The notes beneath the pieces are model-generated. The model did not search any database, was not told where the DNA came from, and saw only the letters and a program-made list of their open reading frames with translations. From assembly GCA_016709005.1 (NCBI GenBank), contig JADJEU010000001.1, positions 620,001 to 684,000 on the forward strand: 64,000 nucleotides of DNA, given 5' to 3'. Positions 27,100 through 34,770 of the stretch are shown one piece after another (within the stretch, counting starts at the first letter, position 1; the number at the start of each line of letters is the position of its first letter). A program made the position numbers and the translations under genes. Origin of the DNA: Crocinitomicaceae bacterium (GTDB lineage: Bacteria > Bacteroidota > Bacteroidia > Flavobacteriales_D > Crocinitomicaceae).

Positions 27100-27174
27100 C
27101 CCCTAACATCAAATAAACGCAAGCAGAAAACGCCCACGATCTTAGGCTGCCTGCGCTTATTCTAGTCCGTTAAG
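27100..27174 (+). other. attC-like recombination site
   Basis: The inverse core CCCTAAC (27100-27106; consensus RYYYAAC with one mismatch) and core GTTAAGT (27168-27174; perfect GTTRRRY) enclose an imperfect palindrome. Its arms are AATAAACGCAAGCAG (27111-27125) and CTGCCTGCGCTTATT (27146-27160), pairing at 13 of 15 positions around a 20-nt loop. The total of 75 bp is within the range of attC sites. A long inverted repeat with conserved core ends is what integron integrases recognise as a folded single strand. Confidence 0.55.
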
Positions 27175-27214
27175 TTACCTTTTTACAAAAGTCACATTAA
27201 TCCAAAAGCAACAC

Positions 27215-27736
27215 ATGCCTATTGTTCAATCAATCCTTTTAAGCATTCTCATTCTATTCGGAGTAAAAGCGATCGCCCAATCTGACACCCTTAACAAAAC
27301 CAATGCAGACGGAGCGCGTTACGGTTGGTGGATCGTTTATCTGGATGATAATTTAGAAGCGGTAAAAGATTCTGCAGACGCAACGCATTACCATTACACC
27401 ATATATTCCGGTAAGTATAACTATTACAACATGGGGGCAATTGGCACAAAAAAAACACCCGTTATTTTCCCTGCAAGTGACACGCTTGAGACCAATGGCA
27501 TTAAGCTTTTGAATGGCGAATACAAATCAAATTACAAAAACGGTAAATTGAGATTTGTACTTACAGTAGAAAATGGAATTTTTGTCGATTACAAAGAGTA
27601 TTATGAAAATGGAAATCTGAATACTCATTTCAAATATACACCTGAATGCGGCACTCCCATTCATTGTTGCATACTTATGTATAATGAAGATGGAAGTCTG
27701 AAATATGAAGGAACAAATCGTTTTCCTGGAGACTAG
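27215..27736 (+). CDS. Secreted MORN/YwqK-like repeat protein
   Basis: 173 residues with a signal peptide ending VKAIAQ (~1-22). The mature region has MORN-type beta-hairpin repeats of the YwqK kind: GWWIVYLDDN, LLNGEYKSNYKNGKLRF, YYENGNLNTHFKY and MYNEDGSLKYEG. The larger relative at 39150 has the same repeats. In other phyla the YwqK name is tied to an antitoxin, but exported Bacteroidota members have no proven role. The stop overlaps the end of the convergent thioesterase gene by 4 bp. Confidence 0.7.
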   Translation: MPIVQSILLSILILFGVKAIAQSDTLNKTNADGARYGWWIVYLDDNLEAVKDSADATHYHYTIYSGKYNYYNMGAIGTKKTPVIFPASDTLETNGIKLLNGEYKSNYKNGKLRFVLTVENGIFVDYKEYYENGNLNTHFKYTPECGTPIHCCILMYNEDGSLKYEGTNRFPGD

Positions 27737-28158
27737 TAATCCTTCAAGTCTTCTAACCGGGTTTTACTTTTCATAAACTCCCCTATTCCTGTTCCACAAA
27801 TTTTTCCGTTTTCATCTACAAGGGTTGATTTTCCAATGATCACGGTTTCATTCATGGATTCAAATTCTCCAATCGCTGTTATGATTCCTGACGTAATGGG
27901 TCTTCGCAAGCTGATATTGAAGTTTGCCGTGAGAATAAAAAAATCATGAATCTGCGTTTGACAGGCAAAATAGGCAGCATCATCCAAAAGTTTAAAATAC
28001 ACTGAACCATGAACCGCCATGCCGCCATGAAAATAGCGTGGATCAATGGGTAAAGTAATAGTTGCCTTTTTATCTTCCACGGTCATTTCAATTCCCTGAT
28101 AAAAATTATGAATTGGCGCTTTTTCGTAAAGCCTTATTAATCTTTGAAAATGGTTCAT
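27733..28158 (-). CDS. PaaI-type hotdog thioesterase
   Basis: 141 residues with the single hotdog fold of the PaaI/DUF4442-type thioesterases: FHGGMAVHGSVYFKLLDDAAYFA (the HGG turn and the Asp of the central helix), then strands around ANFNISLRRPITSG and IGKSTLVDENGKICGTG. It would hydrolyse an acyl-CoA or related thioester in the cytoplasm; the acyl group is not determined. It is divergent from aconitase (106 bp apart). Confidence 0.8.
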   Translation of the reverse strand: MNHFQRLIRLYEKAPIHNFYQGIEMTVEDKKATITLPIDPRYFHGGMAVHGSVYFKLLDDAAYFACQTQIHDFFILTANFNISLRRPITSGIITAIGEFESMNETVIIGKSTLVDENGKICGTGIGEFMKSKTRLEDLKDY

Positions 28159-28203
28159 TGATGCTTGTTAAATTCGTGTTGAGATATAAAAGTAGAAAAT
28201 CAG

Positions 28204-28233
28204 TTTGAAAAGAGGGTGAAATAACTAAATTCG
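28204..28233 (+). promoter_or_regulatory. Aconitase promoter (TTTG-N18-TAAATTCG)
   Basis: TTTG at 28204-28207, an 18-bp spacer and TAAATTCG at 28226-28233 (one mismatch to TAnnTTTG) lie 30 bp before the ATG. The same TAnATTCG variant with an 18-bp spacer occurs before the gene at 33515. Confidence 0.5.
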
Positions 28234-28263
28234 CAAAACCTAGATTCAAAAAACAAACATCGT

Positions 28264-30528
28264 ATGGCTTTCGACATTGAAATGATTAAACAAGTTTACG
28301 CTAAATACCCAGAGCGTATTGCCGCTGCACGTAAGGCAGTTGGAAAACCATTAACACTGAGTGAGAAAATACTTTACGCGCATTTGTGGGAAAACCCAAA
28401 CACACAAGTATTCGAGCGCGGTAAATCATACGTTGACTTTGCACCAGATCGCGTGGCCATGCAAGATGCAACGGCACAAATGGCCTTGCTTCAGTTTATG
28501 CAAGCGGGTCGCAAAACAGTAGCTGTTCCTTCTACTGCTCACGCTGATCACTTGATTCAGGCTAAAGTTGGAGCTGATAAAGATTTACAAGATTCATTAA
28601 ATAAAAACGATGAAGTGTTTAACTTCCTTTCATCTGTTTGTAATAAATACGGAATTGGTTTCTGGAAACCAGGTGCGGGTATCATTCATCAAGTGGTTCT
28701 TGAAAATTATGCCTTCCCGGGTGGAATGATGATTGGAACAGATTCGCACACGGTAAATGCCGGTGGCTTAGGAATGGTTGCAATTGGTGTAGGTGGAGCT
28801 GATGCGGTGGACGTAATGGCAGGAATGGCCTGGGAATTGAAATTTCCAAAATTAATTGGGGTTAAGTTGACCGGAAAATTAAACGGTTGGACAGCACCAA
28901 AAGACGTTATCTTAAAAGTAGCAGGTATCCTTACTGTTGAAGGCGGAACTGGTGCCATAGTAGAATATTTTGGACCCGGTGCTGAATCACTTTCTTGTAC
29001 TGGAAAAGGAACAATCTGTAACATGGGTGCTGAAATTGGAGCAACAACTTCAACATTTGGTTACGATGATTCAATGCGCAGATATTTAAAGGCAACAGAT
29101 CGTGCAGATGTTGTTGCATTGGCAGATACAGTTGCAGAACACTTGACTGGCGACCCAGAAGTATATGCAGATCCAAAAAAATATTTTGATCAGGTAATTG
29201 AAATTGACTTGACAACATTAATGCCGCATGTTAACGGTCCGTTTACTCCAGACTTGGCTACACCAATCAATGAACTTGCTGAAAAAGCAAAGGCAAATGG
29301 TTGGCCGTTAAAAGTTGAATGGGGATTAATTGGATCATGCACCAACTCATCGTATGAAGATTTAGCTCGTGCTGCATCTATTGCAAAACAAGCGGTTGAT
29401 AAAGGTTTGATTGCAAAAGCAGAATTTGGAATTAATCCGGGATCAGAACAAGTTCGTTACACAGCTCACCGCGACGGTTTGCTGAACATCTTCGAAAATC
29501 TGAATACAAAAATATTTACAAACGCTTGCGGACCTTGTATTGGTCAATGGGACAGAGCCGGTGCTGAAAAAGGAGAAAAGAATACAATCATTCATTCATT
29601 CAACCGTAACTTCTCTAAACGTGCCGACGGAAATCCAAACACGCATGCATTTGTAGCATCGCCAGAAATTGTTGCAGCACTTGCGATTGCGGGTGATTTA
29701 GGATTTAATCCATTGACAGATACCCTTACAAACAGCAAAGGTGAACAAGTAAAATTCAATCCACCAACCGGAGATGAATTGCCAGCGAAAGGTTTTGCAG
29801 TTGAAGACAACGGCTACCAGGCACCAGCAGCTGATGGAAGCACAGTTAACGTTCATGTAAAAGCAGGTTCTGACCGTCTTCAGTTATTGGATGCTTTCCC
29901 GGCATGGGATGGAAAAAATGTAATGGGTGCAAAACTCCTGATCAAAGTAAAAGGAAAATGTACTACAGATCATATTTCGATGGCTGGTCCATGGTTGAAA
30001 TACCGTGGTCACTTGGATAACATTTCAAATAACATGTTGATTGGCGCTGTGAATGCATTTGGCGGAGCAACCAACAAAGTAAAAAATCAAGTGACCGGTG
30101 AATTTGGCGAAGTACCTGCAACAGCAAGAGCTTATAAAAAAGCTGGAATTGCATCTGTCGTCGTTGGTGATCAAAATTACGGTGAAGGTTCATCACGTGA
30201 GCATGCTGCAATGGAGCCAAGACACCTAGGCGTACTTGCGGTTATTGTAAAATCATTTGCACGTATCCACGAAACCAACTTGAAAAAACAAGGAATGCTT
30301 GGATTGACCTTCTCAAACGAAGCTGACTGGGATAAAATTCAGGAAGATGATACCTTAAACTTCATCGATCTTGAATCATTTGCTCCGGGTAAACAGCTAA
30401 CACTTCGTTTGGATCACAAAGACGGAAAATCAGAAGAGATCAAATTGAATCACACATACAATCAGCAGCAAGTTGATTGGTTCAAAGCAGGGTCTGCCTT
30501 GAATCTGATCAAAATGCAATTTGCATAG
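28264..30528 (+). CDS. acnA: Aconitate hydratase (mitochondrial type)
   Basis: 754 residues, the usual length for the mitochondrial/AcnA-like aconitase of Bacteroidota. Motifs: TAHADHLIQA, GTDSHTVNAGGLGM, IGSCTNSSYEDLARAA (first cluster Cys), NACGPCIGQWDR (two more cluster Cys), and in the C-terminal swivel domain DHISMAGPWLKYRGH and YGEGSSREHAAMEPR. The three Cys hold the [4Fe-4S] cluster that isomerises citrate to isocitrate in the TCA cycle. It is monocistronic with its own promoter and a strong terminator. The AcnA-versus-other naming is by family resemblance. Confidence 0.96.
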   Translation: MAFDIEMIKQVYAKYPERIAAARKAVGKPLTLSEKILYAHLWENPNTQVFERGKSYVDFAPDRVAMQDATAQMALLQFMQAGRKTVAVPSTAHADHLIQAKVGADKDLQDSLNKNDEVFNFLSSVCNKYGIGFWKPGAGIIHQVVLENYAFPGGMMIGTDSHTVNAGGLGMVAIGVGGADAVDVMAGMAWELKFPKLIGVKLTGKLNGWTAPKDVILKVAGILTVEGGTGAIVEYFGPGAESLSCTGKGTICNMGAEIGATTSTFGYDDSMRRYLKATDRADVVALADTVAEHLTGDPEVYADPKKYFDQVIEIDLTTLMPHVNGPFTPDLATPINELAEKAKANGWPLKVEWGLIGSCTNSSYEDLARAASIAKQAVDKGLIAKAEFGINPGSEQVRYTAHRDGLLNIFENLNTKIFTNACGPCIGQWDRAGAEKGEKNTIIHSFNRNFSKRADGNPNTHAFVASPEIVAALAIAGDLGFNPLTDTLTNSKGEQVKFNPPTGDELPAKGFAVEDNGYQAPAADGSTVNVHVKAGSDRLQLLDAFPAWDGKNVMGAKLLIKVKGKCTTDHISMAGPWLKYRGHLDNISNNMLIGAVNAFGGATNKVKNQVTGEFGEVPATARAYKKAGIASVVVGDQNYGEGSSREHAAMEPRHLGVLAVIVKSFARIHETNLKKQGMLGLTFSNEADWDKIQEDDTLNFIDLESFAPGKQLTLRLDHKDGKSEEIKLNHTYNQQQVDWFKAGSALNLIKMQFA

Positions 30529-30547
30529 TCCGTTGAAATAAATTCAT

Positions 30548-30587
30548 AAATGCTGCCTTTGAGAAAACCTCAGGCAGCATTTTTTTT
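30548..30587 (+). terminator. Rho-independent terminator of aconitase
   Basis: Arms AAATGCTGCCT (30548-30558) and AGGCAGCATTT (30572-30582) are perfectly complementary (11 bp) around a 13-nt loop, followed by a T run to 30587. It lies 20 bp after the stop. Confidence 0.88.
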
Positions 30588-30634
30588 GTGCAATAACTTC
30601 AGTACTTATCTCTAATCCATTTTATCTTTATTGC

Positions 30635-31465
30635 ATGAACTCAATATGTTTATTCGAAGCCGGTGGTACCAAAACCACTTTATTGATCGATCAGAATGGA
30701 ACCGTTCAGCAAATAGAATTGCCGGGCTTTAATCCAAACCGGTATTCGTCTGAATTCGAAAACGAGCTGAAGCAAATTGAGCTTCCCAAAAAAACTGCTC
30801 TTATCTTTTATGGCAGTGGGTTAGTATCCGATGCAAATAAAGATGTTGTTCGAAAAATTTTAGCATCGCAAACAGGCTTAATCGCTGAAGTTTATGACGA
30901 TCAGTTGGGTGCTGCCCGCGCAGCTTACGGAGACAAACCCGGTCTGATTGGAATAATGGGTACTGGTGCATTTGCTGCCTGGTATAATGGCACAAATCTC
31001 GAAGACAGAAAAGGCGGCTATGGTTATTTGATCGATGATATTGGCGGTGGTTTTGAATTAGGAAAAGTAATCCTTTCAAAATGGCTGAATGGAGATCTGC
31101 CGGATGAAGCGAATCAAGCCATTTCAGAGGCCGTCAAAATTTCTAAAGATGATTTCACTACTGAATTCTATAAATCACCCGACTTAAATTTGATTGCCTC
31201 TCTGGCAAAACTAATTCTGCCTTTTAGCAATGACAAAGAGATTGAAATAATGCTAACGACTTATTTTGATTTATTTTTTGAACGACATGTTCAACCAATT
31301 ACAACCAAACATCACTCAAATTCAATGACCTTAGTCGGTGGGATTGGCGTTAACTTCGAAAAATTCATACGGATTTCCGCGCGGCGTTTAAAGCTTAACG
31401 AACTCAACATCATTGGCAATCCTTCAGTTAATTTGTTAGCGTACCATCGTCAGAAAGGATTTTAA
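30635..31465 (+). CDS. BadF/BadG-type ATPase, N-acetylglucosamine kinase-like
   Basis: 276 residues of the actin-like ATPase superfamily. Phosphate 1 motif EAGGTKTTLLID at the N-terminus, DQLGAARAA with the conserved acidic residue, GIMGTGAFAAWYNG (phosphate 2) and GGYGYLIDDIGGGFELGK. These match the BadF/BadG/BcrA/BcrD family, in which single-domain-type bacterial members include GlcNAc kinases. It would phosphorylate an amino sugar in the cytoplasm, perhaps in cell-wall sugar recycling. No transporter or murein-recycling gene is adjacent, so the substrate stays open. Confidence 0.82.
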   Translation: MNSICLFEAGGTKTTLLIDQNGTVQQIELPGFNPNRYSSEFENELKQIELPKKTALIFYGSGLVSDANKDVVRKILASQTGLIAEVYDDQLGAARAAYGDKPGLIGIMGTGAFAAWYNGTNLEDRKGGYGYLIDDIGGGFELGKVILSKWLNGDLPDEANQAISEAVKISKDDFTTEFYKSPDLNLIASLAKLILPFSNDKEIEIMLTTYFDLFFERHVQPITTKHHSNSMTLVGGIGVNFEKFIRISARRLKLNELNIIGNPSVNLLAYHRQKGF

Positions 31466-31591
31466 TCGAACCAGCTGTAACCGTATAACTTCAAAAACGT
31501 AAAATTAGTCTACCAGAAACACCGCTTAGTAGAATTTCTGTATTTAATACAATATTAATTCGGATATTTAAAGTGTGTAACACAAAAGCCT

Positions 31592-31996
31592 ATGGAAGCA
31601 TTACGCATACCATCTACAATTAAAACGCCTGAAGTACTATTTGATCCAACTAATCAGGTCTTTGAGATTAAAGGAAAATCAATACCAGATGATGCTGAGG
31701 ACTTTTATAACGGAATACTTCAATGGTTTGAAGATTACGTTGCAAACCCTTGTGATGAAACTGTTTTGAAAATTGACCTTGAATACTTTAACATCTCTTC
31801 CTCTAAACGCCTGCTTTTTTTGCTTTACAAATTGAATGAACTAAAAGCAAAAAATAAAAATGTCAGAGTTCAGTGGCTTTACAACGAAGAAGATGAAGAC
31901 ATGTTTGAAGTCGGACAGGATTATGCCTTCATGGTAAAAGTACCCTTTGATTTTATTAGCTATGCCGCTGACAAGCGCAGTGCCGTCGTAGCTTAG
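31592..31996 (+). CDS. SiaC-family (DUF1987) regulatory phosphoprotein
   Basis: 134 residues covering the whole DUF1987/SiaC domain: TPEVLFDPTNQVFEIKGKS, a central IDLEYFNISSSKRLLFLL, and VRVQWLYNEEDEDMFEVGQDY. In SiaC a Ser/Thr in the segment matching NISSSK is phosphorylated by SiaB and dephosphorylated by SiaA, and this controls a diguanylate cyclase in Pseudomonas. No siaA, siaB or cyclase gene lies nearby, so the partner here is unknown. A terminator follows. Confidence 0.85.
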   Translation: MEALRIPSTIKTPEVLFDPTNQVFEIKGKSIPDDAEDFYNGILQWFEDYVANPCDETVLKIDLEYFNISSSKRLLFLLYKLNELKAKNKNVRVQWLYNEEDEDMFEVGQDYAFMVKVPFDFISYAADKRSAVVA

Positions 31997-32017
31997 ACAT
32001 CTTATTGGATTATCGTA

Positions 32018-32046
32018 AAACCAGTCAGCAACGACTGGTTTTTTTA
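32018..32046 (+). terminator. Rho-independent terminator after the siaC-like gene
   Basis: AAACCAGTC (32018-32026) and GACTGGTTT (32033-32041) form a perfect 9-bp stem with a 6-nt loop and run into a T7 tract. Confidence 0.88.
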
Positions 32047-32156
32047 TTTCTGTAAGCTCGATCCAGCCGCCCTTTGAGCCATGTTAAATTAAACTAAAAT
32101 GGGCCAATCTTAAGCAGCTTTAAGCCAAGTTGATTTTCTTTATTGAGATATTGTTT

Positions 32157-32164
32157 TAATTTTG
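32157..32164 (+). promoter_or_regulatory. -7 element (TAATTTTG) of the OmpH-like gene
   Basis: A perfect TAnnTTTG match 33 bp before the ATG at 32197. The -33 region is T-rich, with a TTGA but no TTTG at the correct spacing. Confidence 0.4.
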
Positions 32165-32196
32165 TCTCCATAAAATAATTCTGAACAATACTTCTG

Positions 32197-32862
32197 ATGC
32201 AAAATAACTCGAATAAACTTGCGGTACTTTCATTAATAATTAACGCATTTCTTGCCCTTGCGGTAATCATACTATTTGTAAGAAATCCAAAAGCTTCCGG
32301 TGAAGCTGACAGCGATAACGCGCAGCCAGTTGACACAATGGACGTAAGCAACTTGCATGATAAGGGCGAAGGCGCCGTGATTGTCTACTACAATTCAGAT
32401 TCATTGAATACAAAATGTACATTCATTATGGATCTTCAGCAAGAAATTATGGATGCGCAAAAAAATGCAGAATCCAAAATGGCTTCAAAACAAAAAGAAG
32501 TAGAAAACTGGCAAAAAAAATGGTCTGACAAGGGCCCCTTGTTGTCTAGTGAAGAGCAACAATATGCTAAGGAATACGAGCAAAAGCAAATGGAAATGAT
32601 GCAAATGCAACAAAATCTCGAGCAGGAATTATTTGAAACTCAAAACAGACTAACACTTACTGGTGTTACCCGCATTCAATCGCATTGCCGTGATCTTGCA
32701 CTTGAGAATGGATATGACTACGTAATTAGCTATCAGCTTGGTGGACAATTTTTATTCTGTAATCCAAAAATGGACATCACCAACAGCCTAATCGATCGTA
32801 TGAACGCTGATTATCAAACTACGGATGAAACGGTTCCGGCTGATGCTGAAACTGCTGAATAA
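32197..32862 (+). CDS. OmpH/Skp-family envelope chaperone
   Basis: 221 residues. An N-terminal hydrophobic segment (~7-27) without an obvious cleavage site suggests a membrane-anchored instead of free periplasmic form. Residues ~60-200 follow the OmpH/Skp pattern: a short beta part (IVYYNSDSL), a long charged coiled coil (LQQEIMDAQKNAESKM to QNLEQELFETQNRL), and the return strand with LENGYDYVISYQLGGQFLF. Skp-like proteins form tentacled trimers that hold unfolded outer-membrane proteins. The C-terminal tail is acidic and low-complexity. The stop overlaps the next ATG (TAATG). Confidence 0.82.
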   Translation: MQNNSNKLAVLSLIINAFLALAVIILFVRNPKASGEADSDNAQPVDTMDVSNLHDKGEGAVIVYYNSDSLNTKCTFIMDLQQEIMDAQKNAESKMASKQKEVENWQKKWSDKGPLLSSEEQQYAKEYEQKQMEMMQMQQNLEQELFETQNRLTLTGVTRIQSHCRDLALENGYDYVISYQLGGQFLFCNPKMDITNSLIDRMNADYQTTDETVPADAETAE

Positions 32863-33413
32863 TGCTCATCGCTAAACGCACCAAAGAAAATAACATAGCG
32901 GAACATGTCATCTACATGTTTCAGATTGAAGACCTGATCAGAGCAAACAACTTTGATGTAGATACTATTATTCATACGTTGATTGAACCTCAAATCAAAG
33001 ATGAAAAATTGATACAAGAATATCGTAACTGGTATACTTCACTTATTAATCAAATGAAATCTGAAAACGTGGTTCAGAAAGGACACAATTCAGATCTGAA
33101 TGAAATTCTCATGGAACTGTTGCTGCTGCACAACACGCTTCTGAACATCATGCATCAGCCAAAATACCTTGAGCTTTTTGAAAAAGCACTTCCCGCTTTA
33201 AAAGAGTTTCAAAAGAAAAGTAATTCAGGAAGTTTGAATCTGGTTGAAGTTGGTTTTAATGCACTGTATAGCAAACTCATTCTTAAACTCAAAGGTCAGG
33301 CCTTTACAAAAGCAACAGAAGATGCATTTACAGAGATATCTGAAATGCTTGGCTTTCTTGCGCTCTACTATAAAAAAATGCGCAACGGCGAATTGAACTT
33401 CGCCAACAACTAA
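32862..33413 (+). CDS. DUF4924 family protein
   Basis: 183 residues matching the Bacteroidota-specific DUF4924 family: an N-terminal LIAKRTKENNIAEHVIYMFQ, then all-helical sequence with LIEPQIKDEKLIQEYRNWYTSL and the C-terminal GFLALYYKKMRNGEL. No catalytic motif or membrane segment is seen, so it is cytoplasmic with unknown function. It overlaps the upstream ompH-like stop by one base and is therefore translationally coupled to it. That pairing is worth following, since both genes may serve envelope biogenesis. Confidence 0.82.
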   Translation: MLIAKRTKENNIAEHVIYMFQIEDLIRANNFDVDTIIHTLIEPQIKDEKLIQEYRNWYTSLINQMKSENVVQKGHNSDLNEILMELLLLHNTLLNIMHQPKYLELFEKALPALKEFQKKSNSGSLNLVEVGFNALYSKLILKLKGQAFTKATEDAFTEISEMLGFLALYYKKMRNGELNFANN

Positions 33414-33475
33414 GGTCTTTAACTGCTGTTAGGTTTTTTTAAGAACTCTGCTGAAATAATCGCTCGAATTATGCG

Positions 33476-33505
33476 TTTGTGCAGTTGTTTTAATCCTTAG
33501 ATTCG
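33476..33505 (+). promoter_or_regulatory. Promoter (TTTG-N18-TAGATTCG) giving a very short leader
   Basis: TTTG at 33476-33479 and TAGATTCG at 33498-33505 have an 18-bp spacer, like the aconitase promoter. The predicted transcription start is within a few bases of the TTG at 33515, so the mRNA would be nearly leaderless. Confidence 0.45.
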
Positions 33506-33514
33506 TATCTTAAA

Positions 33515-34447
33515 TTGATCAACTTGCTAGACCGGTTCTTATATTACTGTCTTACCGTTCCAATCGGAAACCTTCCGATCTTTTTCATATACTGCCTTTT
33601 TGATTTTTTTTATTTGTTGATTCGCACAGTTGTACCCTATCGCAAAAAAGTGGTCACTCAAAATTTGCGACGCTCATTTCCAGATGCATCAGAAAATGAA
33701 CTCAACTATATCAGACGAAAATTTTACGGCTTCTTCACCGACCTTTTCGCAGAGTCTGTAAAAAATCTCTTCATCAGTGAAAAAAACTTACGCAAGCGCA
33801 TGTCAGTTCGAAATCCAGAAGTCATCGAACAATTTTACGACAAAGGAAAATCAGTCATCCTACTTTCTTCTCATTACAACAATTGGGAGTTTTTGATTAC
33901 CGCACAAAGTTTGCTTTTCCGTTTCCAGGCAGTAGGCATCGGCTCTCCCCTTTCAAACAAATACTGGGATAAAAAAATTACCGCCAAACGTGAACGCTTT
34001 GGAATGAAAGTAGTTCATGCTGATAATTACAAATCTGAACTCAAAAATCTTACTTCAAAACCAACAGCTACTTTAGTATTAGGTGATCAATCACCTGGAA
34101 AAGCTGAAAACTGTTATTGGACCAATTTTTTAAATCAGGAAACTGCTTTTTATTTTGGTGCTGAGTTTATGGCCAATGAGTTTGACATGCCGGTCATTTG
34201 CGGCATCATTCACAAAGTAAAACGCGGTAAGTATGAACTGGAACTGAAATTGATAACAGCAAATCCAAGACAAGAATCATACGGCTTTATTACAGAATCT
34301 TATATTCGAAATCTGGAAGAAGCAATTATTGATGAACCTCGCTACTGGCTTTGGTCACACAAACGCTGGAAAAAAGAAATTCCAAAAAATTTAGCGGACG
34401 TAAAATTCGAACACAAAGAACGCTTTTTGAAGCGATTCAGAAGTTGA
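33515..34447 (+). CDS. Lysophospholipid/lipid A acyltransferase (LpxL/HtrB-like)
   Basis: 310 residues. Start at TTG 33515: no in-frame ATG exists before residue 102, and the preceding promoter places the mRNA 5' end just upstream. An N-terminal hydrophobic anchor (~15-40) is followed by the acyltransferase core with HYNNWE (HxxxxE catalytic pair), GDQSPGKAENCYW and FYFGAEFMANEF, and the basic C-terminal segment WLWSHKRWK. This matches the Bacteroidota LpxL/HtrB-type family that adds a secondary acyl chain to lipid A on the inner membrane. Acyl specificity cannot be read from the sequence. Confidence 0.85.
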   Translation: MINLLDRFLYYCLTVPIGNLPIFFIYCLFDFFYLLIRTVVPYRKKVVTQNLRRSFPDASENELNYIRRKFYGFFTDLFAESVKNLFISEKNLRKRMSVRNPEVIEQFYDKGKSVILLSSHYNNWEFLITAQSLLFRFQAVGIGSPLSNKYWDKKITAKRERFGMKVVHADNYKSELKNLTSKPTATLVLGDQSPGKAENCYWTNFLNQETAFYFGAEFMANEFDMPVICGIIHKVKRGKYELELKLITANPRQESYGFITESYIRNLEEAIIDEPRYWLWSHKRWKKEIPKNLADVKFEHKERFLKRFRS

Positions 34448-34502
34448 GTTTTACCAAGCACTTCGAACTCATATTGCACCATAATCATTCCAGCGAACAG
34501 TT

Positions 34503-34651
34503 ATCCTGAACTTGATTCAGGATCTCCACACCATTGCGTTAGTTGCTGAAACTTAAACTAGCATCTGTTGAATCGTGAATAATTTTTAATTCAGCTTATC
34601 AATGGATCACAATCACGTCAACCTCATGAGATCCTGAAACGAGTTCAGGAT
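34503..34651. repeat. REPIN-like inverted pair of hairpins
   Basis: Each end is a perfect hairpin with an 8-bp stem ATCCTGAA/TTCAGGAT (34503-34523 and 34631-34651). The two ends are inverted to each other over 24 bp with two mismatches, the inner flank being GATCTC on one side and GAGATC on the other. About 100 bp of unremarkable sequence lies between. This is the shape of a REP doublet, and similar TCATCCTGAA elements are widespread in bacteria. The rest of the 323-bp gap (34448-34770) shows nothing else. Confidence 0.75.
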
Positions 34652-34770
34652 GACGTTTTGATAATTAGAGCTTATTCAGCAACAATAAATCCTATTATGG
34701 AAATCCCTTTACACATGCATCAATACAAAAAATGAACCTTTCCACTACTAGTTGGTATTGATTAAAAACG

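Larger units (their letters stand above)
26351..27168 (+). mobile_element. Solitary integron-type gene cassette (candidate)
   Basis: The unit starts at TTAGGGG after a G (GTTAGGG, 26350-26356) and ends at the G of GTTAAGT (27168). Just inside its right end lies an 11-bp sequence, TACCCCTAACA (27097-27107), that is the exact reverse complement of TGTTAGGGGTA at its left end (26349-26359). This is what an integron cassette shows: the inverse core of attC pairs with the cassette's own 5' end. Between them are two closely spaced genes read toward the attC-like site. There is no integrase in the window and no neighbouring cassette, so this would be a lone cassette inserted at a secondary site. Confidence 0.5.

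Noticed and set aside
27215..27736. YwqK-type antitoxin of a toxin-antitoxin pair
   Set aside because: The protein has a signal peptide and no adjacent toxin, so the antitoxin label of the repeat family is not supported.
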